DNA of 64,000 nucleotides, from contig SEAY01000008.1 of NCBI GenBank assembly GCA_004144865.1, forward strand, positions 28,261 through 92,260, given 5' to 3'. The position numbers and the translations under genes are program-made. Within the stretch, counting starts at the first letter, position 1. Every line of letters starts with the position of its first letter. The notes below the pieces were generated by a model. The model had not been told where the DNA came from. It did no database searches and saw only the letters and a program-made list of their open reading frames with translations. Shown in pieces: positions 39,915 through 47,732 of the stretch. The DNA is from Comamonadaceae bacterium (GTDB lineage: Bacteria > Pseudomonadota > Gammaproteobacteria > Burkholderiales > Burkholderiaceae_C).

Positions 39915-39987
39915 CGTAGGCTGGGTTGCCGAAGGCACCCCAGCGCTTTCGCGCAGCGCTGGGATCGCTGCGCGAACCCAGCCTACG
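39915..39987. repeat. GTAGGCTGGGTTCGC palindromic repeat, copy 2
   Basis: It begins CGTAGGCTGGG at 39915 and ends CCCAGCCTACG at 39987, with an inner CAGCGCTTTCGCGCAGCGCTG hairpin-like part split into shorter arms. It is the same family as 18117-18194. Read on the minus strand, GTAG at its right edge gives the TAG stop of the neighbouring gene (39983-39985). Confidence 0.88.
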
Positions 39988-40396
39988 CCTTTGCCGGGCG
40001 CCCGGTCTTGAGCGCAGGCACGCCGCCCACGCTCGCGAGGAACGCGGAGTCGGTCATGCCCGCCAGCGCCTGCACGCCGGCGCGCAGCACTTCGCTCTTC
40101 TTGGTGGGGCGGCCCAGCTTCGCGGCGCGCTCCTTGAGCAATTCGAGGACCGCGTATTCGTCCTTCGGGATGGTGAAGCTGTCGCGCACCAGCTTGGGCT
40201 TGCGCGGCTTCTCCGTCTTTTCCACTTTCTCCGCCTTCACGGCCTTCACGGTCTTCGCCGCGGCCTGGGGCGCCGGGGCGGCCACCGCAGCGGATTGCGT
40301 GGTGATGGTGTCCTTCGCCGCCGGCGCCGCCTTCAGCGGCTTCTTCGCGGTGGCGGTCTTCCTGGGCGCGGCGGCCTTGGCCTTCTTCTGCGGCAT
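39983..40396 (-). CDS. Ala/Lys-rich protein with ribbon-helix-helix-like C-terminal domain
   Basis: A 137-aa protein with two parts. Residues 1-65 are a low-complexity, basic Lys/Ala/Pro tail like histone H1. Residues 70-137 are compact: LVRDSFTIPKDEYAVLELLKERAAKLGRPTKK-type strand-helix-helix, then SEVLRAGVQALAGM, which resembles ribbon-helix-helix DNA-binding dimers. It may be a DNA-binding regulator or nucleoid protein. The ATG at 40396 has GGAGAGGA upstream; a longer start at 40450 would run through the operator. The TAG stop comes from the repeat at 39915. A palindrome in its promoter (40420-40448) suggests self-control. Confidence 0.72.
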   Translation of the reverse strand: MPQKKAKAAAPRKTATAKKPLKAAPAAKDTITTQSAAVAAPAPQAAAKTVKAVKAEKVEKTEKPRKPKLVRDSFTIPKDEYAVLELLKERAAKLGRPTKKSEVLRAGVQALAGMTDSAFLASVGGVPALKTGRPAKA

Positions 40397-40419
40397 GGTG
40401 GGTCCTCTCCGGTCTTCCT

Positions 40420-40448
40420 GAAACGGTATAAACAGTATATACGGTTTC
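40420..40448. promoter_or_regulatory. AT-rich inverted repeat in the promoter of the RHH-like gene
   Basis: GAAACGGTATA at 40420-40430 mirrors TATACGGTTTC at 40438-40448 (10 of 11 positions after reverse complementing). A minus-strand -10 TATACT lies inside, with a CTGACC -35 about 16 nt before it. A protein bound here would block the promoter. Confidence 0.6.
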
Positions 40449-40457
40449 AACGAGGGG

Positions 40458-41942
40458 TCAGTTCACCTCGAACGACCAGGGCGTCTTCAGCCAGGCCAGG
40501 GCTTCCTCGCGCAGCAGGTGGGCCGACTGCGGATAGGCGGCGGCCCAGCGGGGGGGCAGGGCGAGCGAGGCGCCGCGCGCGTGCCCCGCGAGCCGCAGGT
40601 CCCGCAACTGCGGATCGCGCCGCGCGTGGCAGAGGATCACCGCCAGGCGCAGCGCCAGCAGCTGCTGCGCGAACACGGCGTCGGTGAGGTCCGAATCCAG
40701 CTTGCGCAGCTTGCCGCGGTGCCCCAGCACCAGCAGGCCCAGCCGATGCAGCTCCGGCTGCGTGAAGCCGGCGGCGTCGGCGTTCTCGAGGATGTACGCG
40801 CCGTGCTTGTGATAGTCGCTGTGCGAGATGCGGCTGCCGATTTCGTGCAGCTGCGCGGCCCAGGCCAGCTCGCGTTCCTGGCGCTCCAGGTCCGCGGGGT
40901 TCTCGCCGGCCCGCAGTTGCCGCAGGAAATGGCTGGCGGCGCGGCCTACGCGCGCGGCCTGCGCGGCGTCCGAGCCGAACTTCGTGGCGAGCCGCTGCAC
41001 GGTGTGTGAGCGCACGTCGGTGTTCGCATGCTCGCGATCGAGCAGGTCGTGCAGCACGCCGTGGCGCAGCGCGCCCTGGGCGGTGTGCATGCGTTCGATC
41101 CCCAGCAGGTCGAATGCCGCGCGCAGCACGCTGAGGCCGCCGCCGATCACCGGGCGGCGGTCGTCCTTCAGTCCCGGGAGCCGCACGCGGTCGGCGCTGC
41201 GGGCAGACAGCAGCTCGCCGCGCAGCCATTCCAGGCCCTCGCGCGTGACCACGCCGGCAGGGCGCCCCGCGGCGGCGAGGACGTCGGCCACGGCGCCTAT
41301 GGTTCCCGAGGATCCGTACGCCACCTCCCAGCTGTCCGGCGGATACGCCGTGAAGGCTTCCTCCAGCACCGCCTGCGCCGCGATCTCGGCGCGTTCGAAG
41401 GCGCCGGCGCTGAAGTGGCCTTCGGGGAAGTAGCGCATGGACCAGGCGACGCTGCCCACGCGATAGCTTTCCGTCACCGATGCTTCGTAGCGCTGCCCGA
41501 GGATCAACTCCGTCGAGCGGCCGCCGATGTCGACCACCAGCCGCTTCTCGTCGGACTGCGGCAGCAGGTGCGCGACGCCCTGGTAGATCAGCCGGGCTTC
41601 CTCGCGCCCCGAGATCACGTCGATGGGAAACCCGAGGATGTCGTCGGCCCGCTCCAGGAATGCGTCGCGGTTGCGCGCCTCGCGCAGCGTCTGCGTGGCG
41701 ACGGCGCGCACCTGCCCGGCGCGGAAGTCGGCCAGCCTTTCGGCGAAGCGCGCCAGGCAGGCCCACCCGCGCTCCATCGCTTCCTGCGTGAGGTTGCGGG
41801 ACTCGTCCAGTCCGTTGCCCTGGCGGACGGTCTCCTTGAGGTATTCGACGCGCTGGACCTGCCCGTGATCGAGCCGGCCGATCTCCAGGCGGTAGCTGTT
41901 GGAGCCGAGGTCGACGGCGGCGAGCAGGATGCCGTTTTGCAT
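40458..41942 (-). CDS. ppx: Exopolyphosphatase (Ppx/GppA family)
   Basis: A 494-aa phosphatase of the ASKHA fold. It starts MQNGILLAAVDLGSNSYRLE with the first phosphate loop; VVDIGGRSTELI is the second, and SSGTIGAVADVL follows. The C-terminal HD-like helical domain (LHEIGSRISHSDYHKHGAYIL) is present, as in Ppx/GppA. It removes terminal phosphate from polyphosphate or converts pppGpp. The ATG at 41942 is used; a TTG at 42002 would add 20 unrelated residues. It runs opposite to ppk across the sixA and RHH genes. No Pho box is seen upstream. Confidence 0.93.
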   Translation of the reverse strand: MQNGILLAAVDLGSNSYRLEIGRLDHGQVQRVEYLKETVRQGNGLDESRNLTQEAMERGWACLARFAERLADFRAGQVRAVATQTLREARNRDAFLERADDILGFPIDVISGREEARLIYQGVAHLLPQSDEKRLVVDIGGRSTELILGQRYEASVTESYRVGSVAWSMRYFPEGHFSAGAFERAEIAAQAVLEEAFTAYPPDSWEVAYGSSGTIGAVADVLAAAGRPAGVVTREGLEWLRGELLSARSADRVRLPGLKDDRRPVIGGGLSVLRAAFDLLGIERMHTAQGALRHGVLHDLLDREHANTDVRSHTVQRLATKFGSDAAQAARVGRAASHFLRQLRAGENPADLERQERELAWAAQLHEIGSRISHSDYHKHGAYILENADAAGFTQPELHRLGLLVLGHRGKLRKLDSDLTDAVFAQQLLALRLAVILCHARRDPQLRDLRLAGHARGASLALPPRWAAAYPQSAHLLREEALAWLKTPWSFEVN

Positions 41943-42012
41943 GCGGGAGAGGGGAGAAGGCTGCGGGCCAGCATAGCACCCGGTCCCGCGTTCGTGGCGC
42001 AAGCTACGCGCC

Positions 42013-43149
42013 TTATCCGACCACGCGGCCGTCGGCGGTCAGCATGCTCTGGGTGACGAAGGTCGCGCTGCGCCGGCTCTCGTCGTAGCTCACGCGGTAG
42101 CCGCCGACGTCCATGGCCGCGCGGCGCTGGAACGCGGCGAGGGCCGAGGCGCGCGTGAGCGGGCCGTCCACGGCTTCCAGCACTTCGAAGGTGTAGCGCG
42201 CCGCGATGTAGCCGGCCAGGCCCAGGGCGGCCGGCGGCTCGTCGAACAGGCGGGCCATCGCATCGCGGTAGCGCCGCACCACCGGCAGCGAGGCGCCCAC
42301 GTGCGGCACGGGCTGCGTGGCGATGATGGGGATCGCCTTGCTGGCGCCCATCTGCAGCACCGTCTGCAGGTTCACCTCGCCCAGCGCGATCACGTAGCGC
42401 TGGCGTGCCTGCCGGTCCAGGCCGTGCGTGAACTGCACCAGCTCCGGCGTCCCGCCCAGGAACAGCAACAGCGCGGGCGAGGCCGGCCCGAGCCGCTGGC
42501 CCAGCCGCGCGAGGTCGCCGTCGGCACGATAGGTCGACAGGCCCAGCCGCAGCGCCGCGGCGCTGGCCGCCACCTCGCGCTGGGACAGGTCGGCTTCGTG
42601 GCCGGAGGTGAAGACGGCACCCACCTCGCGCACGCCCATCGCCACCAGCGACTTCAGCGCGTGCGCGATCTGCTCCTGGCGTCCCGCGAAGATCGGGAAC
42701 GTGCGCTCGTCCACCTCCACCCCGCCGCTTTGCAGCCAGGGCGCGACGTGCGCGATGCCGGCGCGGTCCTGCGAGAGGCTGGCCACGGCGTGCAGGGCGA
42801 CGGGATTGCCGGCCGTGCCGGACAGGGCGATGCAGGCGGGATCTTCGAGCGCCGCCATGCAGGCGCGGCGAACGCCCGCGGCCGTGCCGTCGGTTTCGAT
42901 GGCGACGTGCTGCACCGCCCGTCCGCGCAGCCCGCCCTGGCTGTTGATCTCCTGCCACGCGGCACGCGAGCCGGCGAGGAAGTCCTTGGCGACGTCCTGT
43001 TCCGCCGCGGACGCGTCGAACAGCTGGGCGATGGTGACGGGCCGGGCGCTGGCGCGCGGCATCGGGCTGGCGGCGACGGCGGCCAGCGGCGCAGTGAGGC
43101 CGGCGGCCAGCAGGTGGCGGCGCCGCAGCAGGGAAGGAGCGATGTGCAT
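42013..43149 (-). CDS. Periplasmic type 1 solute-binding protein (branched-chain/amide type)
   Basis: A 378-aa protein. The N-terminus MHIAPSLLRRRHLLAAGLT resembles a Tat or long Sec signal, cleaved near ASA. The body has the Peripla_BP_6 pattern: VTIAQLFDASAAEQDVAKDF, INSQGGLRGR, ALSGTAGNPVA, and AALGLAGYIAARYTFEVLEAV near the end. Usually such proteins serve ABC permeases for amino acids, urea or aromatic acids, but no permease or ATPase is next to it, so it may work with a distant transporter or a sensor. It lies between ppx and the Pho-controlled fasciclin gene, behind a hairpin. The ligand is unknown. Confidence 0.8.
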   Translation of the reverse strand: MHIAPSLLRRRHLLAAGLTAPLAAVAASPMPRASARPVTIAQLFDASAAEQDVAKDFLAGSRAAWQEINSQGGLRGRAVQHVAIETDGTAAGVRRACMAALEDPACIALSGTAGNPVALHAVASLSQDRAGIAHVAPWLQSGGVEVDERTFPIFAGRQEQIAHALKSLVAMGVREVGAVFTSGHEADLSQREVAASAAALRLGLSTYRADGDLARLGQRLGPASPALLLFLGGTPELVQFTHGLDRQARQRYVIALGEVNLQTVLQMGASKAIPIIATQPVPHVGASLPVVRRYRDAMARLFDEPPAALGLAGYIAARYTFEVLEAVDGPLTRASALAAFQRRAAMDVGGYRVSYDESRRSATFVTQSMLTADGRVVG

Positions 43150-43157
43150 CAGGACGC

Positions 43158-43177
43158 GCGGCCGCTGATGCGGCCGC
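43158..43177. other. Perfect GC hairpin with TTG repeats between FAS1 and binding-protein genes
   Basis: GCGGCCGC at 43158-43165 and again at 43170-43177 (self-complementary arms), loop TGAT, with TTGTTGTTGTT following on the plus strand. As a terminator it would only work on the plus strand, where no gene precedes it. It is more likely an mRNA stability or attenuation element in the minus-strand transcript. Confidence 0.6.
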
Positions 43178-43206
43178 TTGTTGTTGTTATGGGCAGGCAG
43201 TGCGGG

Positions 43207-43689
43207 TCAGCGGCGCGGGGGCATCAGCACGCGGTCGACCTTGTGCACGATGCCGTTGCTGGCCTCGATGTCGGCCTTCTCCACCATGGCTTCCTCGACG
43301 GTCACGAAGTCGCCGGCGCGGGCCAGCGCCAGGTTGGCGCCTTGCGCGCTCTTCACGTTGCCGGGCTTGACGCTGGCGGCCGTCAGCTTGGCGGGCACGA
43401 CGTGGTAGCTCAGCACTTCCTTCAGGCGCGCCGGATTCCCCGCGAGTTCGTCGAGGGTCTTGGCGGGCACGGACTGGAACGCGGCGTTGGTCGGCGCGAA
43501 CACGGTGTAGGGGCCGGCGGCCTTGAGCGTCTCGGTGAGGCCGGCCTTGGCCACCAGGCCGTTGAGGGTGCTCAGCTGCGGGTCGCGCGCGATGGTCTCG
43601 GCGATCGAAGCGGGGGAGCCGATCGGCTGCGTGGCGCAGGCGGCGAGCAGGGCGGCGAGGGGCAGCAGGGCGAGGATTCGGCGTTTCAT
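43207..43689 (-). CDS. Fasciclin (FAS1) domain lipoprotein, predicted Pho-regulon member
   Basis: A 160-aa protein. MKRRILALLPLAALLAACATQ is a lipoprotein signal with lipobox LAAC, so it should be anchored to a membrane by lipid. The rest is one FAS1 domain: GLVAKAGLTETLKAAGPYTVFAPTNAAF, LKEVLSYHVVPAKLT, and the ending ASNGIVHKVDRVLMPP. FAS1 domains act in adhesion or ligand binding; the bacterial function is mostly unknown. The ATG at 43689 has GGAG eight bases upstream; a GTG at 43698 is less likely. Four Pho half-sites and a -10 lie upstream, divergent from pstS. It is on its own transcript. Confidence 0.88.
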   Translation of the reverse strand: MKRRILALLPLAALLAACATQPIGSPASIAETIARDPQLSTLNGLVAKAGLTETLKAAGPYTVFAPTNAAFQSVPAKTLDELAGNPARLKEVLSYHVVPAKLTAASVKPGNVKSAQGANLALARAGDFVTVEEAMVEKADIEASNGIVHKVDRVLMPPRR

Positions 43690-43724
43690 TCGATGCACTC
43701 CAGGTTAGGAAAAATTCGCGGCTG

Positions 43725-43780
43725 AGCTTAAGAACGGCGGATGACAGCCGCGTGACGCTTTCGTGTCGGCCCCGTGACGG
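43725..43780 (-). promoter_or_regulatory. Four-half-site Pho box array and -10 for the fasciclin gene
   Basis: On the minus strand: CCGTCAC (43774-43780), CCGACAC (43763-43769), GCGTCAC (43752-43758) and the perfect CTGTCAT (43741-43747), all at 11-bp period with 4-nt spacers. Exactly 10 nt further is TAAGCT (43725-43730) as -10. Start would be near 43718, giving a 28-nt leader. Confidence 0.82.
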
Positions 43781-43829
43781 CTGCCCCACGCGGAGCCGCG
43801 CCGCGCCGCGCGTTGCAAGGGTTTCGCGC

Positions 43830-43863
43830 GTGTCACGCAGCTGTCACACACGCCGCCTAAAGT
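43830..43863 (+). promoter_or_regulatory. Pho box and -10 for pstS
   Basis: GTGTCAC (43830-43836), spacer GCAG, CTGTCAC (43841-43847). Exactly 10 nt later TAAAGT (43858-43863) is the -10. This is the textbook layout of a PhoB-activated promoter without a -35. It is separated by 49 bp from the divergent fasciclin array. Confidence 0.9.
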
Positions 43864-43902
43864 CGCTTCAACCCTGTTTACCAACCCCCTAGAGGTGACT
43901 CG

Positions 43903-44937
43903 ATGAAACTCAGCTTCCGCATGGCGACTGCCCTGGCTACCGTGGCCTTCAGCGGCCTGGCCGCTGCACAGGACGTGACCGGCGCCGGCGCCAGCTTCCC
44001 CGCGCCCCTGTATGCCAAGTGGGCGTCCGACTACAACAAGGCCACGGGTGCGAAGATCAACTACCAGTCGGTGGGTTCGGGCGCCGGCCTGCGCCAGATC
44101 GAAGCCAAGACCGTGGACTTCGGCGCCTCCGACGCGCCGCTGAAGGACGAGGACCTCGCCAAGAAGGGCCTGATCCAGTTCCCCACAGTGATCGGCGGCG
44201 TGATCCCCGTGGTCAACATCAAGGGCGTCGCCCCCGGCCAGCTGCGCCTGAACGGCCAGGTGCTGGGCGACATCTACCTGGGCAAGATCGCCAAGTGGAG
44301 CGACCCCGCCATCAAGGCGCTGAACCCCGGCGTCGCGCTGCCCGATGCGGCCATCGCGCCGGTGCGCCGTGCCGACGGCTCGGGCACGACCTTCATCTTC
44401 ACCAACTATCTCTCCAAGGTGAACGCGGAGTGGAAGTCCAAGGTCGGTGAGGGCACGGCGGTCAACTGGCCCACCGGCGCGGGCGGCAAGGGCAACGAGG
44501 GCGTGGCCGCCTTCGTGGGCCGCCTGCCCAACTCGATCGGCTACGTGGAATACGCGTACGTGAAGCAGAACAAGATGAACTACGCGCTGATGCAGAACGC
44601 CGCGGGCCAGTTCGTCGCGCCCGACTCCGACGCCTTCCAGGCCGCTTCCGCGGGCGCCGATTGGGCCAAGTCCTTCTACCAGGTGCTGACCAACCAGCCG
44701 GGCGCGAAGTCGTGGCCCATCTCCGGCGCCACCTTCATCCTGATGCACAAGCAGCAGGAGAAGCCGGCGCAGGCCGCGGCCGCCCTGAAGTTCTTCGACT
44801 GGGCCTACAAGAATGGCGACAAGACCGCCGACGACCTGGACTACGTGCCGATGCCGGCTTCCGTGAAGGCGCAGATCCAGAAGCAGTGGGCCGCGGAGAT
44901 CAAGGACGCTTCCGGCAAGTCCGTGGCGCTTCGCTGA
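43903..44937 (+). CDS. pstS: Phosphate ABC transporter, periplasmic phosphate-binding protein
   Basis: A 344-aa protein with a signal peptide ending near GLAAAQ. The mature start [21 protein letters not shown], then [24 protein letters not shown] and [17 protein letters not shown], contain the phosphate-contacting Ser, Thr, Arg and Asp residues of PstS. It captures phosphate with high affinity for PstCAB. The start follows an AGAGGTGA ribosome binding site. It is first in the pst-pho operon and is separated from pstC by a terminator-like hairpin, which should give more PstS than permease. Confidence 0.97.
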   Translation: MKLSFRMATALATVAFSGLAAAQDVTGAGASFPAPLYAKWASDYNKATGAKINYQSVGSGAGLRQIEAKTVDFGASDAPLKDEDLAKKGLIQFPTVIGGVIPVVNIKGVAPGQLRLNGQVLGDIYLGKIAKWSDPAIKALNPGVALPDAAIAPVRRADGSGTTFIFTNYLSKVNAEWKSKVGEGTAVNWPTGAGGKGNEGVAAFVGRLPNSIGYVEYAYVKQNKMNYALMQNAAGQFVAPDSDAFQAASAGADWAKSFYQVLTNQPGAKSWPISGATFILMHKQQEKPAQAAAALKFFDWAYKNGDKTADDLDYVPMPASVKAQIQKQWAAEIKDASGKSVALR

Positions 44938-44960
44938 ACGTCTCCTGCGTCGAAAGACAC

Positions 44961-44984
44961 GGCCGGGGCTCGCCCCGGCCTTTT
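44961..44984 (+). terminator. Terminator/attenuator between pstS and pstC
   Basis: A perfect 8-bp GC stem, GGCCGGGG at 44961-44968 and CCCCGGCC at 44973-44980, CTCG loop, and TTTT at 44981-44984. It is an intrinsic terminator 24 nt after pstS. Since pstCAB follow with no other Pho box, partial read-through is expected. Confidence 0.85.
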
Positions 44985-45004
44985 CATGACCACCCAGGAG
45001 GAAC

Positions 45005-46042
45005 GTGTCCTCTACACTCCCGGCCCATGAGGCCCGTCTGGACTACGACAAGCAGCTCGCGAGGCGGGCCCACGTGATGAGCTCGCCCCCGCCCGCCGGC
45101 CGCCCGCGCCTGGGTCCCGTGCTCGACCGCCTGTTCGGCTGGGCCGCACGCGCGGCCGCGCTGATCACCCTCGGCCTGCTGGCCGCCATCATCGCCTCGC
45201 TCGTGGTCGGGGCCTGGCCGGCCATCGAGAAGTACGGGCTCGACTTCCTGACGAGCACCGTCTGGGACCCGGTCACCGAAGAGTTCGGCGGGCTGGTGAT
45301 GATCTACGGCACCATCGCCACCTCGCTGATCGCGCTGATCATCGCGGTGCCGGTGAGTTTCGGCATCGCCGTCTTCCTCACCGAACTGTCGCCCGCCTGG
45401 CTCAAGCGCCCGCTGGGCACCGCCATCGAGCTGCTGGCCGCCGTGCCCTCCATCGTTTACGGCATGTGGGGCCTGCTGGTGTTCGGCCCCATCCTCGCCA
45501 CGTACGTGCAGCAGCCGCTGCAGGCCGTCTTCTCCGACGTTCCCGTGCTCGGCGCGCTGTTCTCCGGCCCACCGGTGGGCATCGGCATCCTCGCCGCCGG
45601 GATCATCCTGGCGATCATGATCATCCCCTTCATCGCCGCCGTGATGCGCGACGTGTTCGACGTGACGCCGCCGATGCTGAAGGAGTCCGCCTATGCGCTG
45701 GGCTCGACGACCTGGGAGGTGGTCTACCGCGTCGTGCTGCCGTACACCAAGACCGGGGTGATCGGCGGCATCATGCTCGGCCTGGGCCGGGCCCTCGGCG
45801 AGACCATGGCCGTCACGTTCGTGATCGGCAACTTCAACCAGCTCGACTCGCTCAGCCTGTTCGCGCCCGCCAACAGCATCACCTCCGCGCTCGCCAACGA
45901 GTTCGCCGAGGCCGCCAGCGGGCTGCACCAGGCTTCGCTGATCTACCTGGGGCTGGTCCTCTTCTTCATCACCTTCGTCGTGCTGGCGCTCTCCAAGCTG
46001 CTGCTGGCCCGGCTTCGCCGCAACGAGGGGACGCGCGCATGA
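45005..46042 (+). CDS. pstC: Phosphate ABC transporter permease PstC
   Basis: A 345-aa membrane protein with about six helices and the BPD inner-membrane transport motif [20 protein letters not shown] in the cytoplasmic loop that contacts PstB. The N-terminal 45 residues are cytoplasmic. The GTG at 45005 has AGGAGG close upstream (3-nt gap); an ATG at 45077 ([13 protein letters not shown]) is a possible alternative start that keeps all helices. The stop overlaps pstA by ATGA. Confidence 0.94.
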   Translation: MSSTLPAHEARLDYDKQLARRAHVMSSPPPAGRPRLGPVLDRLFGWAARAAALITLGLLAAIIASLVVGAWPAIEKYGLDFLTSTVWDPVTEEFGGLVMIYGTIATSLIALIIAVPVSFGIAVFLTELSPAWLKRPLGTAIELLAAVPSIVYGMWGLLVFGPILATYVQQPLQAVFSDVPVLGALFSGPPVGIGILAAGIILAIMIIPFIAAVMRDVFDVTPPMLKESAYALGSTTWEVVYRVVLPYTKTGVIGGIMLGLGRALGETMAVTFVIGNFNQLDSLSLFAPANSITSALANEFAEAASGLHQASLIYLGLVLFFITFVVLALSKLLLARLRRNEGTRA

Positions 46043-46929
46043 TGTCCGGCACCGGCGAAAACCTGGTCCGCGCGGCGGAGACCCTGCGCGAGCGCGAGCG
46101 CAGGTACGCTGGCCGCAAGCGCGTCAACAAGGTGGCGCTCGCGCTCTCGCTGCTGGCCATGGCCTTCGGCGTGTTCTGGCTGGTCTGGATCCTGTGGGAA
46201 ACCATCCGGCTGGGCGTGGGTGGCCTGGCCCTGGCGACCTTCACGCAGATGACGCCGCCGCCGAACGAGGCGGGCGGCCTGCTCAATGCGATCTGGGGAT
46301 CGTTCCTGATGGTGATGCTGGCGACCTTCGTGGCCACGCCCATCGGCATCATGGCGGGGATCTACCTCGCCGAATACGACGTGAAGGGCTGGATAGGGTC
46401 CACCACGCGCTTCGTCAACGACATCCTGCTGTCGGCGCCTTCCATCGTGATCGGCCTCTTCATCTACGCGGTGGTCGTGGCGCGCTACAAGCAGTTCTCC
46501 GGCTGGGCCGGCGCGATGGCGCTGGCGCTGATCGTGATCCCGGTGGTGATCCGCACCACCGAGAACATGCTGATGCTGGTGCCCGCCGCGCTGCGCGAGG
46601 CGGCCTACGCGCTCGGAGCGCCCAAGTGGAAGGTCATCACCAGCATCACGCTGCGCGCCGCCCGCGCCGGCGTCGTCACCGGCATCCTGCTGGCGGTGGC
46701 GCGCATCTCGGGCGAGACGGCGCCGCTGCTGTTCACCGCGCTCAGCAACCAGTTCTTCACCTCCGACATGGGCGAGCCCATGGCCAGCCTGCCGGTGACC
46801 ATCTTCAAGTTCGCGATGAGTCCCTACGAGAACTGGCAGCAGCTGGCGTGGGCCGGCGTCTTCATCATCACCCTCGCCGTGCTGGGCCTGAACATCCTGG
46901 CACGCGTGCTGACACGCAACAAGACCTGA
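46039..46929 (+). CDS. pstA: Phosphate ABC transporter permease PstA
   Basis: A 296-aa permease partner of PstC. Helices begin at about residue 35 ([21 protein letters not shown]). The EAA loop is [21 protein letters not shown], followed by [21 protein letters not shown]. Two ATG codons in a row at 46039 are possible starts; the first overlaps the pstC stop. It forms the phosphate channel with PstC and is followed one base later by pstB. Confidence 0.95.
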   Translation: MMSGTGENLVRAAETLRERERRYAGRKRVNKVALALSLLAMAFGVFWLVWILWETIRLGVGGLALATFTQMTPPPNEAGGLLNAIWGSFLMVMLATFVATPIGIMAGIYLAEYDVKGWIGSTTRFVNDILLSAPSIVIGLFIYAVVVARYKQFSGWAGAMALALIVIPVVIRTTENMLMLVPAALREAAYALGAPKWKVITSITLRAARAGVVTGILLAVARISGETAPLLFTALSNQFFTSDMGEPMASLPVTIFKFAMSPYENWQQLAWAGVFIITLAVLGLNILARVLTRNKT

Positions 46930-46930
46930 C

Positions 46931-47716
46931 ATGGACGCGACCCTCACCGCCCCCGTCAAGACGCCCGCCAAGCTCGCGGTGCGCAACCTGAACTTCTACT
47001 ACGGCAAGTTCCACGCGCTGAAGGACATCTCGCTGGACATCCCGGAGAAGAAGGTGACCGCCTTCATCGGCCCCTCCGGCTGCGGAAAGTCGACGCTGCT
47101 GCGCACCTTCAACCGCATGTACGAGCTCTACCCCGAGCAGCGCGCGCAGGGCGAGATCATCATCGACGGCGAGAACCTGCTCACCTCCCGCAAGGACGTG
47201 GCGCTGATCCGCGCGCGCATCGGCATGGTGTTCCAGAAGCCGACGCCGTTCCCGATGTCGATCTACGACAACATCGCCTTCGGCGTGCGGCTGTTCGAGT
47301 CGCTGGGCGAGGCCGACATGGACGACCGCGTCGAGTGGGCGCTGCGCAAGGCGGCCCTGTGGGACGAGGTGAAGGACAAGCTCAACCAGAGCGGCTCCGG
47401 CCTCTCCGGCGGCCAGCAGCAGCGCCTGTGCATCGCCCGCGGCATCGCGATCAAGCCCGAGGTGCTGCTGCTCGACGAGCCGTGTTCCGCGCTCGACCCG
47501 ATCTCGACAGGCAAGATCGAGGAGCTCATCATCGAGCTGAAGAAAGACTACACCGTCGTCATCGTCACCCACAACATGCAGCAGGCGGCGCGCGTTTCCG
47601 ACTACACCGCCTATATGTACCTCGGCGACCTGATCGAGGTGGGCGACACGGAGCAGATCTTCTTCAAGCCCAAGCGGCAGGAGACCGAGGACTACATCAC
47701 GGGCCGCTTCGGCTAG
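46931..47716 (+). CDS. pstB: Phosphate ABC transporter ATP-binding protein
   Basis: A 261-aa ABC ATPase that powers phosphate import. It has Walker [10 protein letters not shown], the signature [14 protein letters not shown], Walker [16 protein letters not shown], and the switch His in [31 protein letters not shown] is typical of PstB. With PhoU it also relays phosphate status to PhoR. The ATG at 46931 directly follows the pstA stop; phoU begins 16 nt later. Confidence 0.97.
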   Translation: MDATLTAPVKTPAKLAVRNLNFYYGKFHALKDISLDIPEKKVTAFIGPSGCGKSTLLRTFNRMYELYPEQRAQGEIIIDGENLLTSRKDVALIRARIGMVFQKPTPFPMSIYDNIAFGVRLFESLGEADMDDRVEWALRKAALWDEVKDKLNQSGSGLSGGQQQRLCIARGIAIKPEVLLLDEPCSALDPISTGKIEELIIELKKDYTVVIVTHNMQQAARVSDYTAYMYLGDLIEVGDTEQIFFKPKRQETEDYITGRFG

Positions 47717-47732
47717 AGCCAAGGAGTCGCAG

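Noticed and set aside
41943..42002. TTG start extending Ppx by 20 residues
   Set aside because: MQNGILLAAVDLGSNSYRLE at 41942 is the family N-terminus; the extension reads as unrelated sequence.
43158..43190. GCGGCCGC hairpin plus TTG repeats as a plus-strand terminator
   Set aside because: There is no plus-strand gene before it; the genes on both sides run on the minus strand.
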